Source: Saccharopolyspora gloriosae
Lineage (GTDB): Bacteria; Actinomycetota; Actinomycetes; Mycobacteriales; Pseudonocardiaceae
DNA: 64,000 nt
Direction of reading: 5' to 3'
Assembly (NCBI RefSeq): GCF_022828475.1
Contig: NZ_CP059557.1
Location: 1,488,001 to 1,552,000, forward strand
The notes under the pieces were generated by a model, which did not search any database, was not told the DNA's origin, and was given only the letters and a program-made list of their open reading frames with translations. This document shows positions 54,318 to 63,799 of this stretch, piece by piece. A program made the translations under genes and the position numbers. The stretch's first letter is position 1; each line of letters begins with the position of its first letter.

Positions 54318-55310
54318 GTGGCGCAGGAGGATTCGCCGGGAGACGCCGAACGGGGTTCTGCCCAGGACCGGCACGTTCCGGTGGCACTGGACCGGACGCT
54401 GGAACTGCTGGCGCCCGCGCTCAGCGGCCGCCCGGCGGTCGTGGTGGACGCGACGCTAGGCATGGGCGGCCACGCCGAAACCCTGTTGCGGGCGCACCCG
54501 CAGCTCACCCTCGTCGGCCTGGACCGGGACCCGGAGGCGCTGCGGCTCGCGGGGCAGCGGCTGGCCGAGTTCCGGGACCGGCTGCACCTGGTGCACGCGA
54601 TCTACGACGAATGGGCCGAGGTGCTCGCCGACCTCGAACTGCCCACTGTGGACGGTGCGCTGTTCGACCTCGGGGTGTCGTCGTTGCAGCTGGACGAAAC
54701 CGGCCGTGGTTTCGCCTACGCGCAGGACGCGCCGCTGGACATGCGGATGGATCCCGGTGCCGAACGCACCGCGGCCGAGGTCCTCAACACCTATTCGCCC
54801 GGTGAACTCGCGCGGATCCTGCGGCAGTACGGCGAGGAGCGGTTCGCCTCGAAGATCGCGAGTGCGATCGTGCGGGAACGCGCCAAAGAACCGTTCGACC
54901 ACAGCGATCGCCTGGTGCGGCTGCTCTACGACACGGTGCCCGCGGCCAGCCGCCGCACCGGCGGGCATCCCGCCAAACGCACCTTCCAGGCATTGCGGAT
55001 CGAGGTCAACGCCGAGCTGGACGTGCTGGGCAGGGCGATGCCCGCGGCACTGGACTCGCTCGCGATCGGCGGGCGGATCGTGGTGCTCGCGTACCAGTCG
55101 CTGGAGGACCGCATCGTCAAGCGCGAACTGGCCGAACGCGCGAAATCACGGACCCCGGTCGACCTGCCGGTGGAACTGCCGGGACACGGTCCCGAACTGA
55201 GGCTGCTCACCCGCGGCGCCGAGCTCGCCGGTGAACGGGAAACGGCGGACAACCCGCGAGCCGCCTCGGTGCGGCTGCGCGCCGCCGAACGGATCAAGGA
55301 GGCGGCATGA
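54318..55310 (+). CDS. rsmH: 16S rRNA (cytosine-1402-N4)-methyltransferase RsmH
   Basis: The 330-residue protein starts with [13 protein letters not shown] and has the AdoMet loop [14 protein letters not shown], then [18 protein letters not shown] and [14 protein letters not shown], all marks of RsmH (MraW), which methylates C1402 of 16S rRNA. GTG 54318 follows GGGAGGGAGGG; GTG 54288 would add ten residues. It overlaps the ftsL-like gene (ATGA). Confidence 0.94.
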   Translation: MAQEDSPGDAERGSAQDRHVPVALDRTLELLAPALSGRPAVVVDATLGMGGHAETLLRAHPQLTLVGLDRDPEALRLAGQRLAEFRDRLHLVHAIYDEWAEVLADLELPTVDGALFDLGVSSLQLDETGRGFAYAQDAPLDMRMDPGAERTAAEVLNTYSPGELARILRQYGEERFASKIASAIVRERAKEPFDHSDRLVRLLYDTVPAASRRTGGHPAKRTFQALRIEVNAELDVLGRAMPAALDSLAIGGRIVVLAYQSLEDRIVKRELAERAKSRTPVDLPVELPGHGPELRLLTRGAELAGERETADNPRAASVRLRAAERIKEAA

Positions 55311-56128
55311 CGGCACCCGCACGCGCAAAGAAGGCCGCAGCGCGCACCGGCACCTCGACGAAGAACGACTCGGCGAAGAAGTCGCAGAGCGCGGCGAAGA
55401 CCAAGACCCAGACGGCGAAGGCCCAGACGGCGAAGGCTCAGCCGACGAAGGCCCAGCCGACGAAGAAGGCGCAGCCGCAGAAGAAGGCCCAGTCGAAGGT
55501 GCGCGCCCGGTCCGCGACGGCCGAACGCGCCTACGCGCGCCGGGAAGAGCGGCGGGACCGCTCCTCCAGGGAGACCGTGGAACGCAGGCCGCGGCGCCAG
55601 CGCCAGGCGGCCGAGCAGCGGCAGCCGCGCCAGTGGCGGCTGGCCGCGGTGCGCCCGCGCGCCCGGCAGCTGCAGGCGAGGGTCGTGACTTCGCGAGCGC
55701 CACTGGTGATCGCCGTGATGGGCCTGCTCGGAGTCGGGCTGGTGGCGACGTTGTCGCTGTCGATCGCCGCCGTCGGCGGTTCGTATCGGCTGCAGCAGGC
55801 GGAGCAAGAGGTGACCGCGCTCAACGAGCACCGCGAGCAGCTGCTGCGCGAGGTCAGCAACCTCGACTCCACGCCCGCACTGGAGCGCAAGGCCACCGAA
55901 CTCGGCATGGTGCCGCCGCCCGGGCCGCCCGCGCACCTGGTGACGCACCCGGACGGTTCGGTCCACGTGATCGGTGAGCCGCAGGCGGCCAAGGGTGCTC
56001 CCGCGCCGCCGCGACCGGTCGAGCAGGCGCCGGTGCCCCAGGCTCCGGTGCCCGAACCGCAAGACCCGGCGGCGCAGGACGCGCCGCAGCGACAGGCCGC
56101 GCTGATTCCGGCGGTGGAGGGGAACTGA
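55307..56128 (+). CDS. ftsL: FtsL-type septum protein with long Lys/Gln-rich cytoplasmic tail
   Basis: The 273-residue protein has a cytoplasmic N-terminus rich in KAQ(T/P)(A/T)K repeats (about 35-62) and arginines, one membrane helix at about 131-155, then a short leucine-zipper-like coiled coil ([27 protein letters not shown]) and a proline-rich end. Position between rsmH and ftsI and the topology fit FtsL, which recruits FtsI/FtsW. The tail is far longer than in E. coli, as in other actinobacteria. It shares one base with the ftsI start. Confidence 0.85.
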   Translation: MTAPARAKKAAARTGTSTKNDSAKKSQSAAKTKTQTAKAQTAKAQPTKAQPTKKAQPQKKAQSKVRARSATAERAYARREERRDRSSRETVERRPRRQRQAAEQRQPRQWRLAAVRPRARQLQARVVTSRAPLVIAVMGLLGVGLVATLSLSIAAVGGSYRLQQAEQEVTALNEHREQLLREVSNLDSTPALERKATELGMVPPPGPPAHLVTHPDGSVHVIGEPQAAKGAPAPPRPVEQAPVPQAPVPEPQDPAAQDAPQRQAALIPAVEGN

Positions 56129-57978
56129 TGGTGCGCAGGGGGACGCGGACCGCCGGGGGGAGGCGGACCGCGCGCACCGACGTGGCCGGTAGCGCCAGGC
56201 GGTTGCGCATCGGCCGGTTGTTACTGGTGCTGGCACTGGTGCTCACCGGCACAAAGTTGATCTTGGTGCAGGGTTTCGACGCGCAGGACCTGTCCGCGGC
56301 GGCGGCGCAACAGCGCTTCACCAACGACGCGATCCCGGCTGAACGCGGTTCCTTCACCGACCGCAGCGGGAACGTGCTCGCGTTCAGCAGCGAGGCCCGC
56401 CAGCTCTACGCGACGCCGACCCGCCTCGCCGACGAACAGGACAAGGCGCACGCCGAAGATCCCACCGAGCCCACCTCCGATCAGTACAAGCGGGAGATCG
56501 CGCGCTTCATCGCGAAGCAGCTCGGAAACCGGGTCGCCGAGCAAGATGTGCTCGCGGCGTTGTTCTCCAACGCGACCTACACGACGATCGGCCCGCTGAT
56601 CGAACCGGCGCTCGCGCGCACGATCACCGAGAAATATCCGCAGATCGGCGAGGAATACCGGGCGACCCGCGAATACCCGGCGGGCAAGAACGGTGCGAAC
56701 GTGCTCGGCGGGGCGCGGTGGAGCCAGGACGCGCAGAAGATCGAAGGCCGCCTCGGGCTGGAGAGCTCGATGGACAAACTGCTCGCCGGAACCGACGGGA
56801 AGAAGGTCGCGGACACCGCGATGGGCAGCGACCTCGTCATTCCCGGCACCGAACGGGAACTGGAACCGGCGGTGCCCGGCTCCGACGTGGAACTCACGCT
56901 GGACTCCGACCTCCAGTACATGGTGCAGAACAAGCTCTCCGACTACGCGAAGAAGGCCGGGGCGCGCAGCGCGGGCGCGGTCGTGCTCGACTCGCACACC
57001 GGTGAGGTCTACGCCCTGGCCAACGACAAGTCCTTCGACCCGAACTCGCCGTCCTGGGGACCGGACGGCCTGGGCAACGCGGTGGTGACCAACCCGTTCG
57101 AACCGGGCTCGGTGAACAAGGTGATCACCGCTGCCGGGGCCATCGAGGACGGGCTGATGCGCCCGGAGACGGTGATGCAGGTGCCGGGCAGCATCAAGGT
57201 CGCCGACCGGACCGTCAGCGACGCCTGGTCGCACGGCACGGTTCCGCTGACCTTCACCGGTGTGCTCGGCAAATCCTCCAACGTGGGCACGCTGATGGCG
57301 GCGCAACGGCTCGGCGAAGACCGGTTCGACGACCTGGTGCACAAGTTCGGGCTCGGACAGACCACCGGCATCGGACTGCCAGGGGAGAGCGCCGGATCGG
57401 TGCCGCCGCGCGAAGACTGGTCCGGCAGCACCTTCGCGAACCTGCCCATCGGGCAGGGCCTGTCGATGACCGTGCTGCAGATGGCCAGCATGTACCAGGC
57501 GATCGCCAACGACGGAGTGCGCGTGCCACCGCGAGTGATCTCGGCGCAGACCGGGCCGGACGGCGTGCGCGTGGAACGCCCGCAACCGGAAGGTGTGCGG
57601 GTGGTCAACCCGCAGACCGCGAACACGGTGAAGGACATGCTGCGCGCCGTCGTGCAGGAAGAGCCGCAACAGGGCACCGGCAAGGACGCGGCGCTGGAGG
57701 GCTACCAGATCTCCGGCAAGACCGGCACCGCGCAGCAGATCGACCCGACCTGCAAGTGCTACAGCAACAGCACCTACTGGATCACGTTCGCCGGGATGGT
57801 CCCGGCGGACAATCCCCGGTTCGTCGTGGGGCTGATGCTGGACGCACCCAAGAGCGGTACTCCCGAGTCGAAGTCGGCGGCGCCGCTGTTCCACGACATC
57901 GCCGACTACCTGACGCTGCGCTACCGCATCCCCCTCTCACCAACACCTGCTCCCGCGCAGGTTTTGCAGGTGGAGTGA
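56128..57978 (+). CDS. ftsI: Septal penicillin-binding protein FtsI (PBP3/PbpB)
   Basis: The 616-residue class B penicillin-binding protein crosslinks septal peptidoglycan. It has a basic start and one membrane helix (about 31-50), a dimerisation domain, and the transpeptidase with nucleophile S328 in SVNK (S-x-x-K), S-S-N near 383 and KTGT near 531. It is followed by structured repeat copy 4 and then an opposite-strand module instead of murE. Confidence 0.95.
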   Translation: MVRRGTRTAGGRRTARTDVAGSARRLRIGRLLLVLALVLTGTKLILVQGFDAQDLSAAAAQQRFTNDAIPAERGSFTDRSGNVLAFSSEARQLYATPTRLADEQDKAHAEDPTEPTSDQYKREIARFIAKQLGNRVAEQDVLAALFSNATYTTIGPLIEPALARTITEKYPQIGEEYRATREYPAGKNGANVLGGARWSQDAQKIEGRLGLESSMDKLLAGTDGKKVADTAMGSDLVIPGTERELEPAVPGSDVELTLDSDLQYMVQNKLSDYAKKAGARSAGAVVLDSHTGEVYALANDKSFDPNSPSWGPDGLGNAVVTNPFEPGSVNKVITAAGAIEDGLMRPETVMQVPGSIKVADRTVSDAWSHGTVPLTFTGVLGKSSNVGTLMAAQRLGEDRFDDLVHKFGLGQTTGIGLPGESAGSVPPREDWSGSTFANLPIGQGLSMTVLQMASMYQAIANDGVRVPPRVISAQTGPDGVRVERPQPEGVRVVNPQTANTVKDMLRAVVQEEPQQGTGKDAALEGYQISGKTGTAQQIDPTCKCYSNSTYWITFAGMVPADNPRFVVGLMLDAPKSGTPESKSAAPLFHDIADYLTLRYRIPLSPTPAPAQVLQVE

Positions 57979-57981
57979 GTT

Positions 57982-58283
57982 GGGCTCGTTCTGCTTTGGG
58001 GGTGGGTGGCGGGTTCTCAGTTGGTCTCTCGCTGCGGGATCTTTTTCCCTAGTGGCTCCGCCACGAGGGAAAAAGCTGTCCTCGCGAGAGACCAACTGAG
58101 AACCCGCGGGTGAGCGGCTTTTCGACGTGGGCTATGTGCTTCGCACATGCAGGCACGGCCTTCGGCCGCAAGGCACGGCTATCGCCGCGAGGCAGGCTGG
58201 GCTTCGCCCGCCCTTCGCGGGCTTCGCCGCCAACTGCACGGCTTTGCCGTGAGGTGCGGGCTTTGGTCGCGAGGTGGGTGGGG
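57982..58283 (+). repeat. Structured intergenic element, copy 4
   Basis: The longest perfect version: GCGGGTTCTCAGTTGGTCTC plus TCGC (58010-58032) pairs without mismatch with 58084-58107. The inner CTTTTTCCC/GGGAAAAAG hairpin, the short stem with T-run and TATGTGC-TTC-GCACAT (58133-58148) follow. In this last hairpin a G-C pair of the other copies has become paired T and A. The tail has GGCACGGCCTTCGGCCGCAA-type units. It sits between ftsI and the convergent caspase gene. Confidence 0.88.
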
Positions 58284-58345
58284 TTTTGCTCGCTCTTCGG
58301 GGGGTTCGCCGGCTGGAGGCACGTTGGTTTGCGGGCTGTGCGGGG

Positions 58346-61300
58346 TTAGTCGGGGCTGATGTGGGCTGTTTGGATCAGTTGGGGGCCGCTGCGCAGGGAG
58401 CGGCTGATCAAGGTGCCTCGGCCGGGGGGAAGTGCGGCTGCGGGGACGTTGCCGATGAGTCTGCCCTCGTGGGGGGCCGCGCTCATGAGCAGGGCCGGAG
58501 TGGAGACCTCGCGCATCTTGCCGATGATCGGATCGTGCAGCGCCCGGTTCGCGTTGGCCGAATCTCGCGCCAGCACCAGGTGCAGACCCACCGCGGATGC
58601 CTGCGTGATGAACTCGGCCAGCGGCGCCAAGGCGTTGTCGCCGGGAGCTGAGACGAGTTCGTAGTCGTCGACCACGACGAACAGCTCCGGTCCTGACCAG
58701 CGCCGGGCGTGCGGTCGCTCGCGAGCGGCGTCCGAGCCGGGCAGCCTGCCGCGCAAGGTCGCCGCCACGTCCCGGACCGCGGACCGGAGCTGGTCGGTGC
58801 TGACCGCGTGCTCCATCAGATATCGGCGCTGCGGGAACCCGAGCAGTCCGCGCCGCACGTCGACCAGGACGATCATCGCCTGGTGCGGCGTGTAGCGGGT
58901 CGTGACACCGCGGATGACGGTGCGCAGCAACGAAGTCTTGCCCGCCGCCCCCTCGCCGAAGGCGTAGAAGTGCGGCTCCGACCGGAAATCCAGGTAGATC
59001 GGCTCGATGCCGTCCTCGTTGATGCCGATCGGCACGAGGCTCGGCCGCGGCTGCCGTTCCGCGACGGGCAACTGCCCGTAAGGCAGGTGCTGCGGCAGCA
59101 GGCGGACCTTGGGCGCGCGGGCTCCGTGCCAGGCATCGCGGAGTTTCGCGGCCAGTTCGGCCACCCCCGCCTCGGCGTCCCCCTCCACGTCGCCGGTGCG
59201 CGGCAGCGCGGTGAGCATGTGCAGCTTCGAAGGGTGCAGCCCGCGCCCCGGCCTGCCGATGGGCACCCGGTCGGCGGTCTCGCGGTCGATCTCGGATTCG
59301 GCCGGCTCCGCCAGGCGCAGCTCCAGCCGGGTGCCGAGCAGATCCTTGAGCGCCGGCCGGATCTCCGACCACCGGTCAGCGGTGACCACCACGTGCAACC
59401 CGAACCCGAGGCCTTGCGAGGCGAGGTTGACCACGTCCCGGTCCGCGCCGTCGAACTCGTTCTGCAGCGCCGCCCAACCGTCGAGGATCAAGAACACGTC
59501 GCCGTAGGGATCGTCGTCCGAACCCTCGCCGCGGCGGCGCTGATCGCGGTAGGTCGCCATCGAATCGATGCCGCGATCGATGAAGCGGGCCTCCCGCGCT
59601 GCCAGCAGGGAACGGAGCTCGGCGATGGTGCGGCGCAGCACATCCGGGGCGCCCCGTCCGGAGACGGCGCCGACGTGCGGCAGGTCGCGCACCGCGTGCA
59701 GGCCGCCGCCGCCCAGGTCGATGCAGTAGAACTGCACCTCCTCCGGAGTGTGGGTGTGGGCCAGCGACAGCAGCAGGGTGCGGACCGCGACGGACTTCCC
59801 GGAACCGGGCGCTCCCACGATGGCCACGTGCCCGGAGCCACCGGAGAGGTCGGCCCGCATCGGTTCCTGCTTGTGCTCGAACGGCACGTCGATGACGCCG
59901 ATCGGGGCGTGCAGCCGCGGCCCGTGCCGCCGCTCCGCAGGGAGCGGCAACAGCCGTTCCAGCACCGGAGGTTCCCCCAGCGGAGGCAGCCAGATCGGCC
60001 TCGCCGTCGGCCCGGTGCCGCGCATCCGGCGCACCGCGAACCGCAGCTCACTGCGCGACTCCGCCGCCACCCGCGGGTCGCCGGGCACCGGGCTGGAGAC
60101 GTAGGCGGACCGGAACCTGATCACTCCCGCCGCGTGCCGGAGGTAGCCGTGCCCACCGGTCTCGGGCAGCTCCGCCGCGTCCGGGACGCCGATCGCGGCG
60201 CGCGAGTCGGCGGCGTTGGAGGTGCGCAGCCCGATCCGGTACGTCAGATGCCCCTCCAGGCCGCGCAGCATCGACTCCTCGACGCGGCGACCCGACAACA
60301 GCAGCTGCACCTGCAGGGACCGGCCCATCCGGCCGATCATCACGAACAGGTCGGCCAAGTCGGGCTGCTCGTGGAGCAGTTCGGTGAACTCGTCGATCAC
60401 CACGAACAGCATCGGCAGCGGTGGCAGATCCTGCTGGACGCGCTGCTCCCGGTACTCCCAGACGTTGCGCGCCCGCACCTCGTTGAGCAGCGTCTGGCGG
60501 CGCTGGATCTCCCCGGACAGGACATCGCGCATCCGGTCGACCAGCTGAGGATCGTCCCGCAGGCCCGGAATGATCCCGGCGACGTGCGGGGCCTCCTGGA
60601 AGTCGGCGAAGGTGCCGCGGCCCGTCCAGTCGACGAGCACGAAGTTGATCTCCTCGGGGGAATGCGTGGCCATCAGCGACAACACCAGGGTGCGCAGGAA
60701 CTCCGACTTGCCGGATCCGGCGGCGCCGACGCAGAGCCCGTGCGGTCCCATGCCCCCGGAAGCGGACTCCTTGAGGTCGAGGGTGATCGGCGTGTCGTCC
60801 CACGAACCGATGACGGCCCGGTAGCGCTCCTCGACGGGACCCGGGCGCCAGGCCGCACTCGGATCGAACGTGGTCACGTCGGGACGGCCCAACAGCGGGA
60901 AAAGCCCGAGCGGCGCGGTGGGCGACGGCGGCGCGGGAAGCGGTGCGGGCGCCTGCTCGGATTCGTCGGCCAGCGCGGTCAGCAGCTCGGTGATGTCGTC
61001 GACCGGTTCGTCGAAGTGCGGCTGGGCGACTTGGAAGGTGTGTTCCTCGTGCAGCGCCCACCCGTTGGCGGGCAGGTCCGCCGCGCGCTCCGGGTCCAGT
61101 TTGGACTCGGCCGGGTCCTGCAAGGACAGCTCGACCCGGCCTTGCAGAAGGTCCACCAGTTCGTCGGGGAGTTCGGACCAGCTGCGGGCGGTGATGATCA
61201 CGTGCACGCCGAAGGTCAGCCCGGCGCTCGCGATCCGGTGGACCGCGGCGGGCAGGTCGGGCACCTGGCTCTCGAACCACGCCCAGCCGTCGATGATCAG

Positions 61301-62524
61301 GAACGTCTCGGCGTGGTCGGAACCGGGCAGCCGATCCGGCCGTTCCCGCCGCAACCTGCGAAAGCGGTGGATGTTGGGGATACCGCTGGCGAACAACTCG
61401 CGGCGGCGGTCGATGAGCTCCTCCACCTCGCCGAGCAGCGCGGCCGCCGCCTCCGGGGTGTGTCCCGCCGAGACCACCTGGGAGAGCCCGGCGAGCCTGC
61501 CGTCTCCGTCGAGGCACTTGAACTGCACCTGGTCGGCGCCACTGGTCGCGGTGAGGCTGAGGATCGTGGTCTGCAGCAGCGTCGACTTCCCGGAGTGGAT
61601 CCGGCCCACCACCGCCACGTGGCCGTGCCGCCCGCCGACCAAGTCAAGGCCGACGTGCTCGGCGGGATGCCGATCCGACTCGTGGGTGCGGCCGATCGGC
61701 ACCGGCGAAGTGGCGTCGAAGCCCTTCGGGCGCTCGTGGAGCAGCTCACCGAGCCGCAGCGGCGGCAGCTTCGGAATCGCGAACCGGGCACCGCGGACCC
61801 AGGAGAAGATCATGTCGCCGTGCTGATTTCCGCCGCGCGTCGGAGTCTGCCTGCCTTCCTCCGTCACCCGCTTGTGCACGAACGTGTAGAGCTCGTTGAA
61901 GGTCATCACGCCGTCGCGGTCGGTGTCGGGGAGACCGGAACGCATCGCCTCGATGATCGCCGAGGTGAACGTGGACCCGGGCTGCGGCCGGTTCTCCATC
62001 GGCCGCTGGTTCTCGTAGGCGTACTCGATCTCGTTGGTGGCGGTCATGGTGAACAGTCCGCCGCCGAGCTGCTCCTCCAAGTTCAGTGAATCACCGGACC
62101 TGGGCACCGAACCTTCGTTGAACACGCCGCTGTAGCAGCAGTCCAGCACGATCGCCTTCGACCCCGCCTCGCATTCGGTGATCATGCGGTGCACGATCTG
62201 CGCGGGCACCGCCGTGGAGTAGGGCAGGGTCACATCGGTGTTGCCCGCGGCGAAGAACAGCTGGTTGTCGTCGTTCTTGATGCCGTGGCCCGCGATGTAG
62301 AGCAGCACCACGTCGTTCGGCTCGCACTTGCGGAAGTGTTCCTCGATGCCCCGCTCGATCGCGGCCTTGGTCTCGTTGACGAGGACGTGCACCGTGTCGT
62401 ACCCGCCGATGTCCTGCTCGGCGAGCAGCTCCTTGAGCTCCCTGGCCTCCTCGGTCGTGCGCAGGCCGCGCAACCGCGGATCGAAGTAGTCCGAGGTCGC
62501 GACCAGCAGCGCGTATCTCCGCAC
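58346..62524 (-). CDS. Caspase-like protease fused to four FtsK/EccC-type ATPase domains
   Basis: The 1392-residue protein begins with a caspase (C14) domain (about 1-245): catalytic His80 in YIAGHG and Cys130 in VLDCCYSG, with an EF-hand-like loop DTDRDGVMTFNE (200-211). Four P-loop domains follow: K313 (GRIHSGKS, Walker B-like IIDGW), K606 (GAAGSGKS, with full VVIDEF), K910 (GAPGSGKS, ILDGW) and K1196 (GEGAAGKT, VVVDDY). Domains two to four match in order the three ATPases of the type VII motor EccC; the first looks like an extra second-type domain. EccC's membrane helices are missing, so it is probably cytoplasmic. GTG 62524 lies 6 bases after the EACC1-like gene. It is likely a nucleotide-gated death or immunity protease; the target is unknown. 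Confidence 0.85.
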   Translation of the reverse strand: MRRYALLVATSDYFDPRLRGLRTTEEARELKELLAEQDIGGYDTVHVLVNETKAAIERGIEEHFRKCEPNDVVLLYIAGHGIKNDDNQLFFAAGNTDVTLPYSTAVPAQIVHRMITECEAGSKAIVLDCCYSGVFNEGSVPRSGDSLNLEEQLGGGLFTMTATNEIEYAYENQRPMENRPQPGSTFTSAIIEAMRSGLPDTDRDGVMTFNELYTFVHKRVTEEGRQTPTRGGNQHGDMIFSWVRGARFAIPKLPPLRLGELLHERPKGFDATSPVPIGRTHESDRHPAEHVGLDLVGGRHGHVAVVGRIHSGKSTLLQTTILSLTATSGADQVQFKCLDGDGRLAGLSQVVSAGHTPEAAAALLGEVEELIDRRRELFASGIPNIHRFRRLRRERPDRLPGSDHAETFLIIDGWAWFESQVPDLPAAVHRIASAGLTFGVHVIITARSWSELPDELVDLLQGRVELSLQDPAESKLDPERAADLPANGWALHEEHTFQVAQPHFDEPVDDITELLTALADESEQAPAPLPAPPSPTAPLGLFPLLGRPDVTTFDPSAAWRPGPVEERYRAVIGSWDDTPITLDLKESASGGMGPHGLCVGAAGSGKSEFLRTLVLSLMATHSPEEINFVLVDWTGRGTFADFQEAPHVAGIIPGLRDDPQLVDRMRDVLSGEIQRRQTLLNEVRARNVWEYREQRVQQDLPPLPMLFVVIDEFTELLHEQPDLADLFVMIGRMGRSLQVQLLLSGRRVEESMLRGLEGHLTYRIGLRTSNAADSRAAIGVPDAAELPETGGHGYLRHAAGVIRFRSAYVSSPVPGDPRVAAESRSELRFAVRRMRGTGPTARPIWLPPLGEPPVLERLLPLPAERRHGPRLHAPIGVIDVPFEHKQEPMRADLSGGSGHVAIVGAPGSGKSVAVRTLLLSLAHTHTPEEVQFYCIDLGGGGLHAVRDLPHVGAVSGRGAPDVLRRTIAELRSLLAAREARFIDRGIDSMATYRDQRRRGEGSDDDPYGDVFLILDGWAALQNEFDGADRDVVNLASQGLGFGLHVVVTADRWSEIRPALKDLLGTRLELRLAEPAESEIDRETADRVPIGRPGRGLHPSKLHMLTALPRTGDVEGDAEAGVAELAAKLRDAWHGARAPKVRLLPQHLPYGQLPVAERQPRPSLVPIGINEDGIEPIYLDFRSEPHFYAFGEGAAGKTSLLRTVIRGVTTRYTPHQAMIVLVDVRRGLLGFPQRRYLMEHAVSTDQLRSAVRDVAATLRGRLPGSDAARERPHARRWSGPELFVVVDDYELVSAPGDNALAPLAEFITQASAVGLHLVLARDSANANRALHDPIIGKMREVSTPALLMSAAPHEGRLIGNVPAAALPPGRGTLISRSLRSGPQLIQTAHISPD

Positions 62525-62530
62525 CCCGGG

Positions 62531-62896
62531 TCACGCGCCGCTCTCGTCGGTCATCCGCTGCAGTGCCGATTCGATCTCCGAGCTCTCGGTACCCGCGTCC
62601 GCGCGCAGTTGCAGCTCCCCGGCCCGCAGGGTGACCGCTCGATGCCGGTTGCGCTCGAGCCAGCCGGTGAGCACGGAGGACACGGTGGTGGCCGTCCCCG
62701 CGCCCAGCGACCCGATGATCAGCAGTTCCGCCAACTGCGCACCGGCGCCGAGGCTGTCCGGCGGTGGCGTCTCCCGCACCCGGTGCACGGCCAGGCCGTG
62801 GACCTTCTTCAGGTTGAACTGCATCAGGTGAGTGGCTCGATCAAGCCGCTCCGGTGCCATGTCCGGTGCTTCCAGCGCGACGCGAATTTCAGGCAT
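62531..62896 (-). CDS. EACC1-like small protein (effector-associated constant component)
   Basis: The 121-residue protein has an N-terminal strand (EIRVALEAPDMAPERLDRATHLMQFNL), a central small-residue hydrophobic stretch (QLAELLIIGSLGAGTATTVSSVLTGWLE) and a C-terminal strand set (HRAVTLRAGELQLRADAG). This is the layout I recall for EACC1, a family encoded next to caspase, peptidase and NTPase effectors in actinomycete conflict systems. ATG 62896 follows GGGAG. It is probably co-transcribed with the caspase-ATPase gene and may tether or gate it. Confidence 0.72.
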   Translation of the reverse strand: MPEIRVALEAPDMAPERLDRATHLMQFNLKKVHGLAVHRVRETPPPDSLGAGAQLAELLIIGSLGAGTATTVSSVLTGWLERNRHRAVTLRAGELQLRADAGTESSEIESALQRMTDESGA

Positions 62897-63799
62897 GTGA
62901 TCTCCCAGCCCGGCGAGCAGTGATCACACCCGGTATATCAAAGATCGACCAGTGGTAGTGGTGCTTTTCCGGGGGAGGGCGCCGATCGCGCGCACATTCC
63001 CGATCGGATGATCTTTCGGGTGGATTCGCAGAGATGATGGACCGAAACGTGCACGGGCCGCTCGCGCCACGGCCCGTGCACGCCCGGAGCTCAGGACGGG
63101 ATGCGCGGGCCGCTGGACCCGGGTCGATCGTCGAATTCCGATGGCGACGGCACCCGCTGCGTCGCCGCTCCGGCGGTGCTCACGGCCACGGCCGCCCCCC
63201 GCCCGAGTCGTTCTTCCACCGATCCTCCCGAAATCCGCGGAATCACCGACCTGGCGAACTGAACGCTAAACGACGGTCGGCGGTTCGCACCACGATCCGC
63301 CGAAAGTTGCACGAGACGGACCAGTCGCCACCCGCGAACGGCCCCGCCCACAAGTAGGGGGTTTCGGTGGACGAGTGGCCGAGGTCATGGCAGGCATTTC
63401 CGCGCGGCGGCCGGCGGAGCAGGCCAGGTCAGCGATCCTGACCGAGTGGCCGATGGTGCTGCGCCGAGAACGGGATCGAGGAATGGGCCGTTTCCGGATC
63501 GGCCGCCCGAAGTCGAATCCGGAACTCGTTTCGAAAACGGCATCCGTGCACCTAGAGGAACAAGAGGTAGCGTCATCGGAGTTCCTTCGGGTGAATTGCG
63601 CAGCGTGCTCGCCCGGCATTCCCCGCGCATTCTCCGTCGTGCCGCGGACGCCATTCTCCGGGGTGCGCGGCACCGCCGTCGCGGCCGCGGCGAGGTCCGC
63701 CGACGAGAAGGTGCCGGAGGCGTTCTACTGGACATCGGCCCGCCGCGCGGGCTGCTCCGAACGGCCCAGTCCGAGAACGCGCTGTGCGCAGAGGTGACC
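62897..63799. other. 900-base spacer without a convincing gene
   Basis: Open frames here (for example 63375-63797 plus, 63266-63673 minus) lack protein-like composition or motifs. The first 100 bases, A+T-richer with GGTATATCAAAG at 62932-62943, probably hold the promoter of the EACC1-caspase operon. G+C drops around 63480-63600, suggesting foreign or decayed DNA. Confidence 0.5.

Noticed and set aside
58709-62089. 1126-codon plus-strand open frame
   Set aside because: It is the antisense shadow of the caspase-ATPase gene; composition is Arg/His/Gln-rich without motifs.
63369-63400. tRNA-Ser/Leu-like 5' sequence (GGACGAGTGGCCGAGGTC)
   Set aside because: No anticodon stem, T arm or matching acceptor strand could be found downstream.
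63375-63797. 140-codon plus-strand frame before the last gene
   Set aside because: No ribosome site, no recognisable motif and mixed composition; it ends just where the next gene begins.
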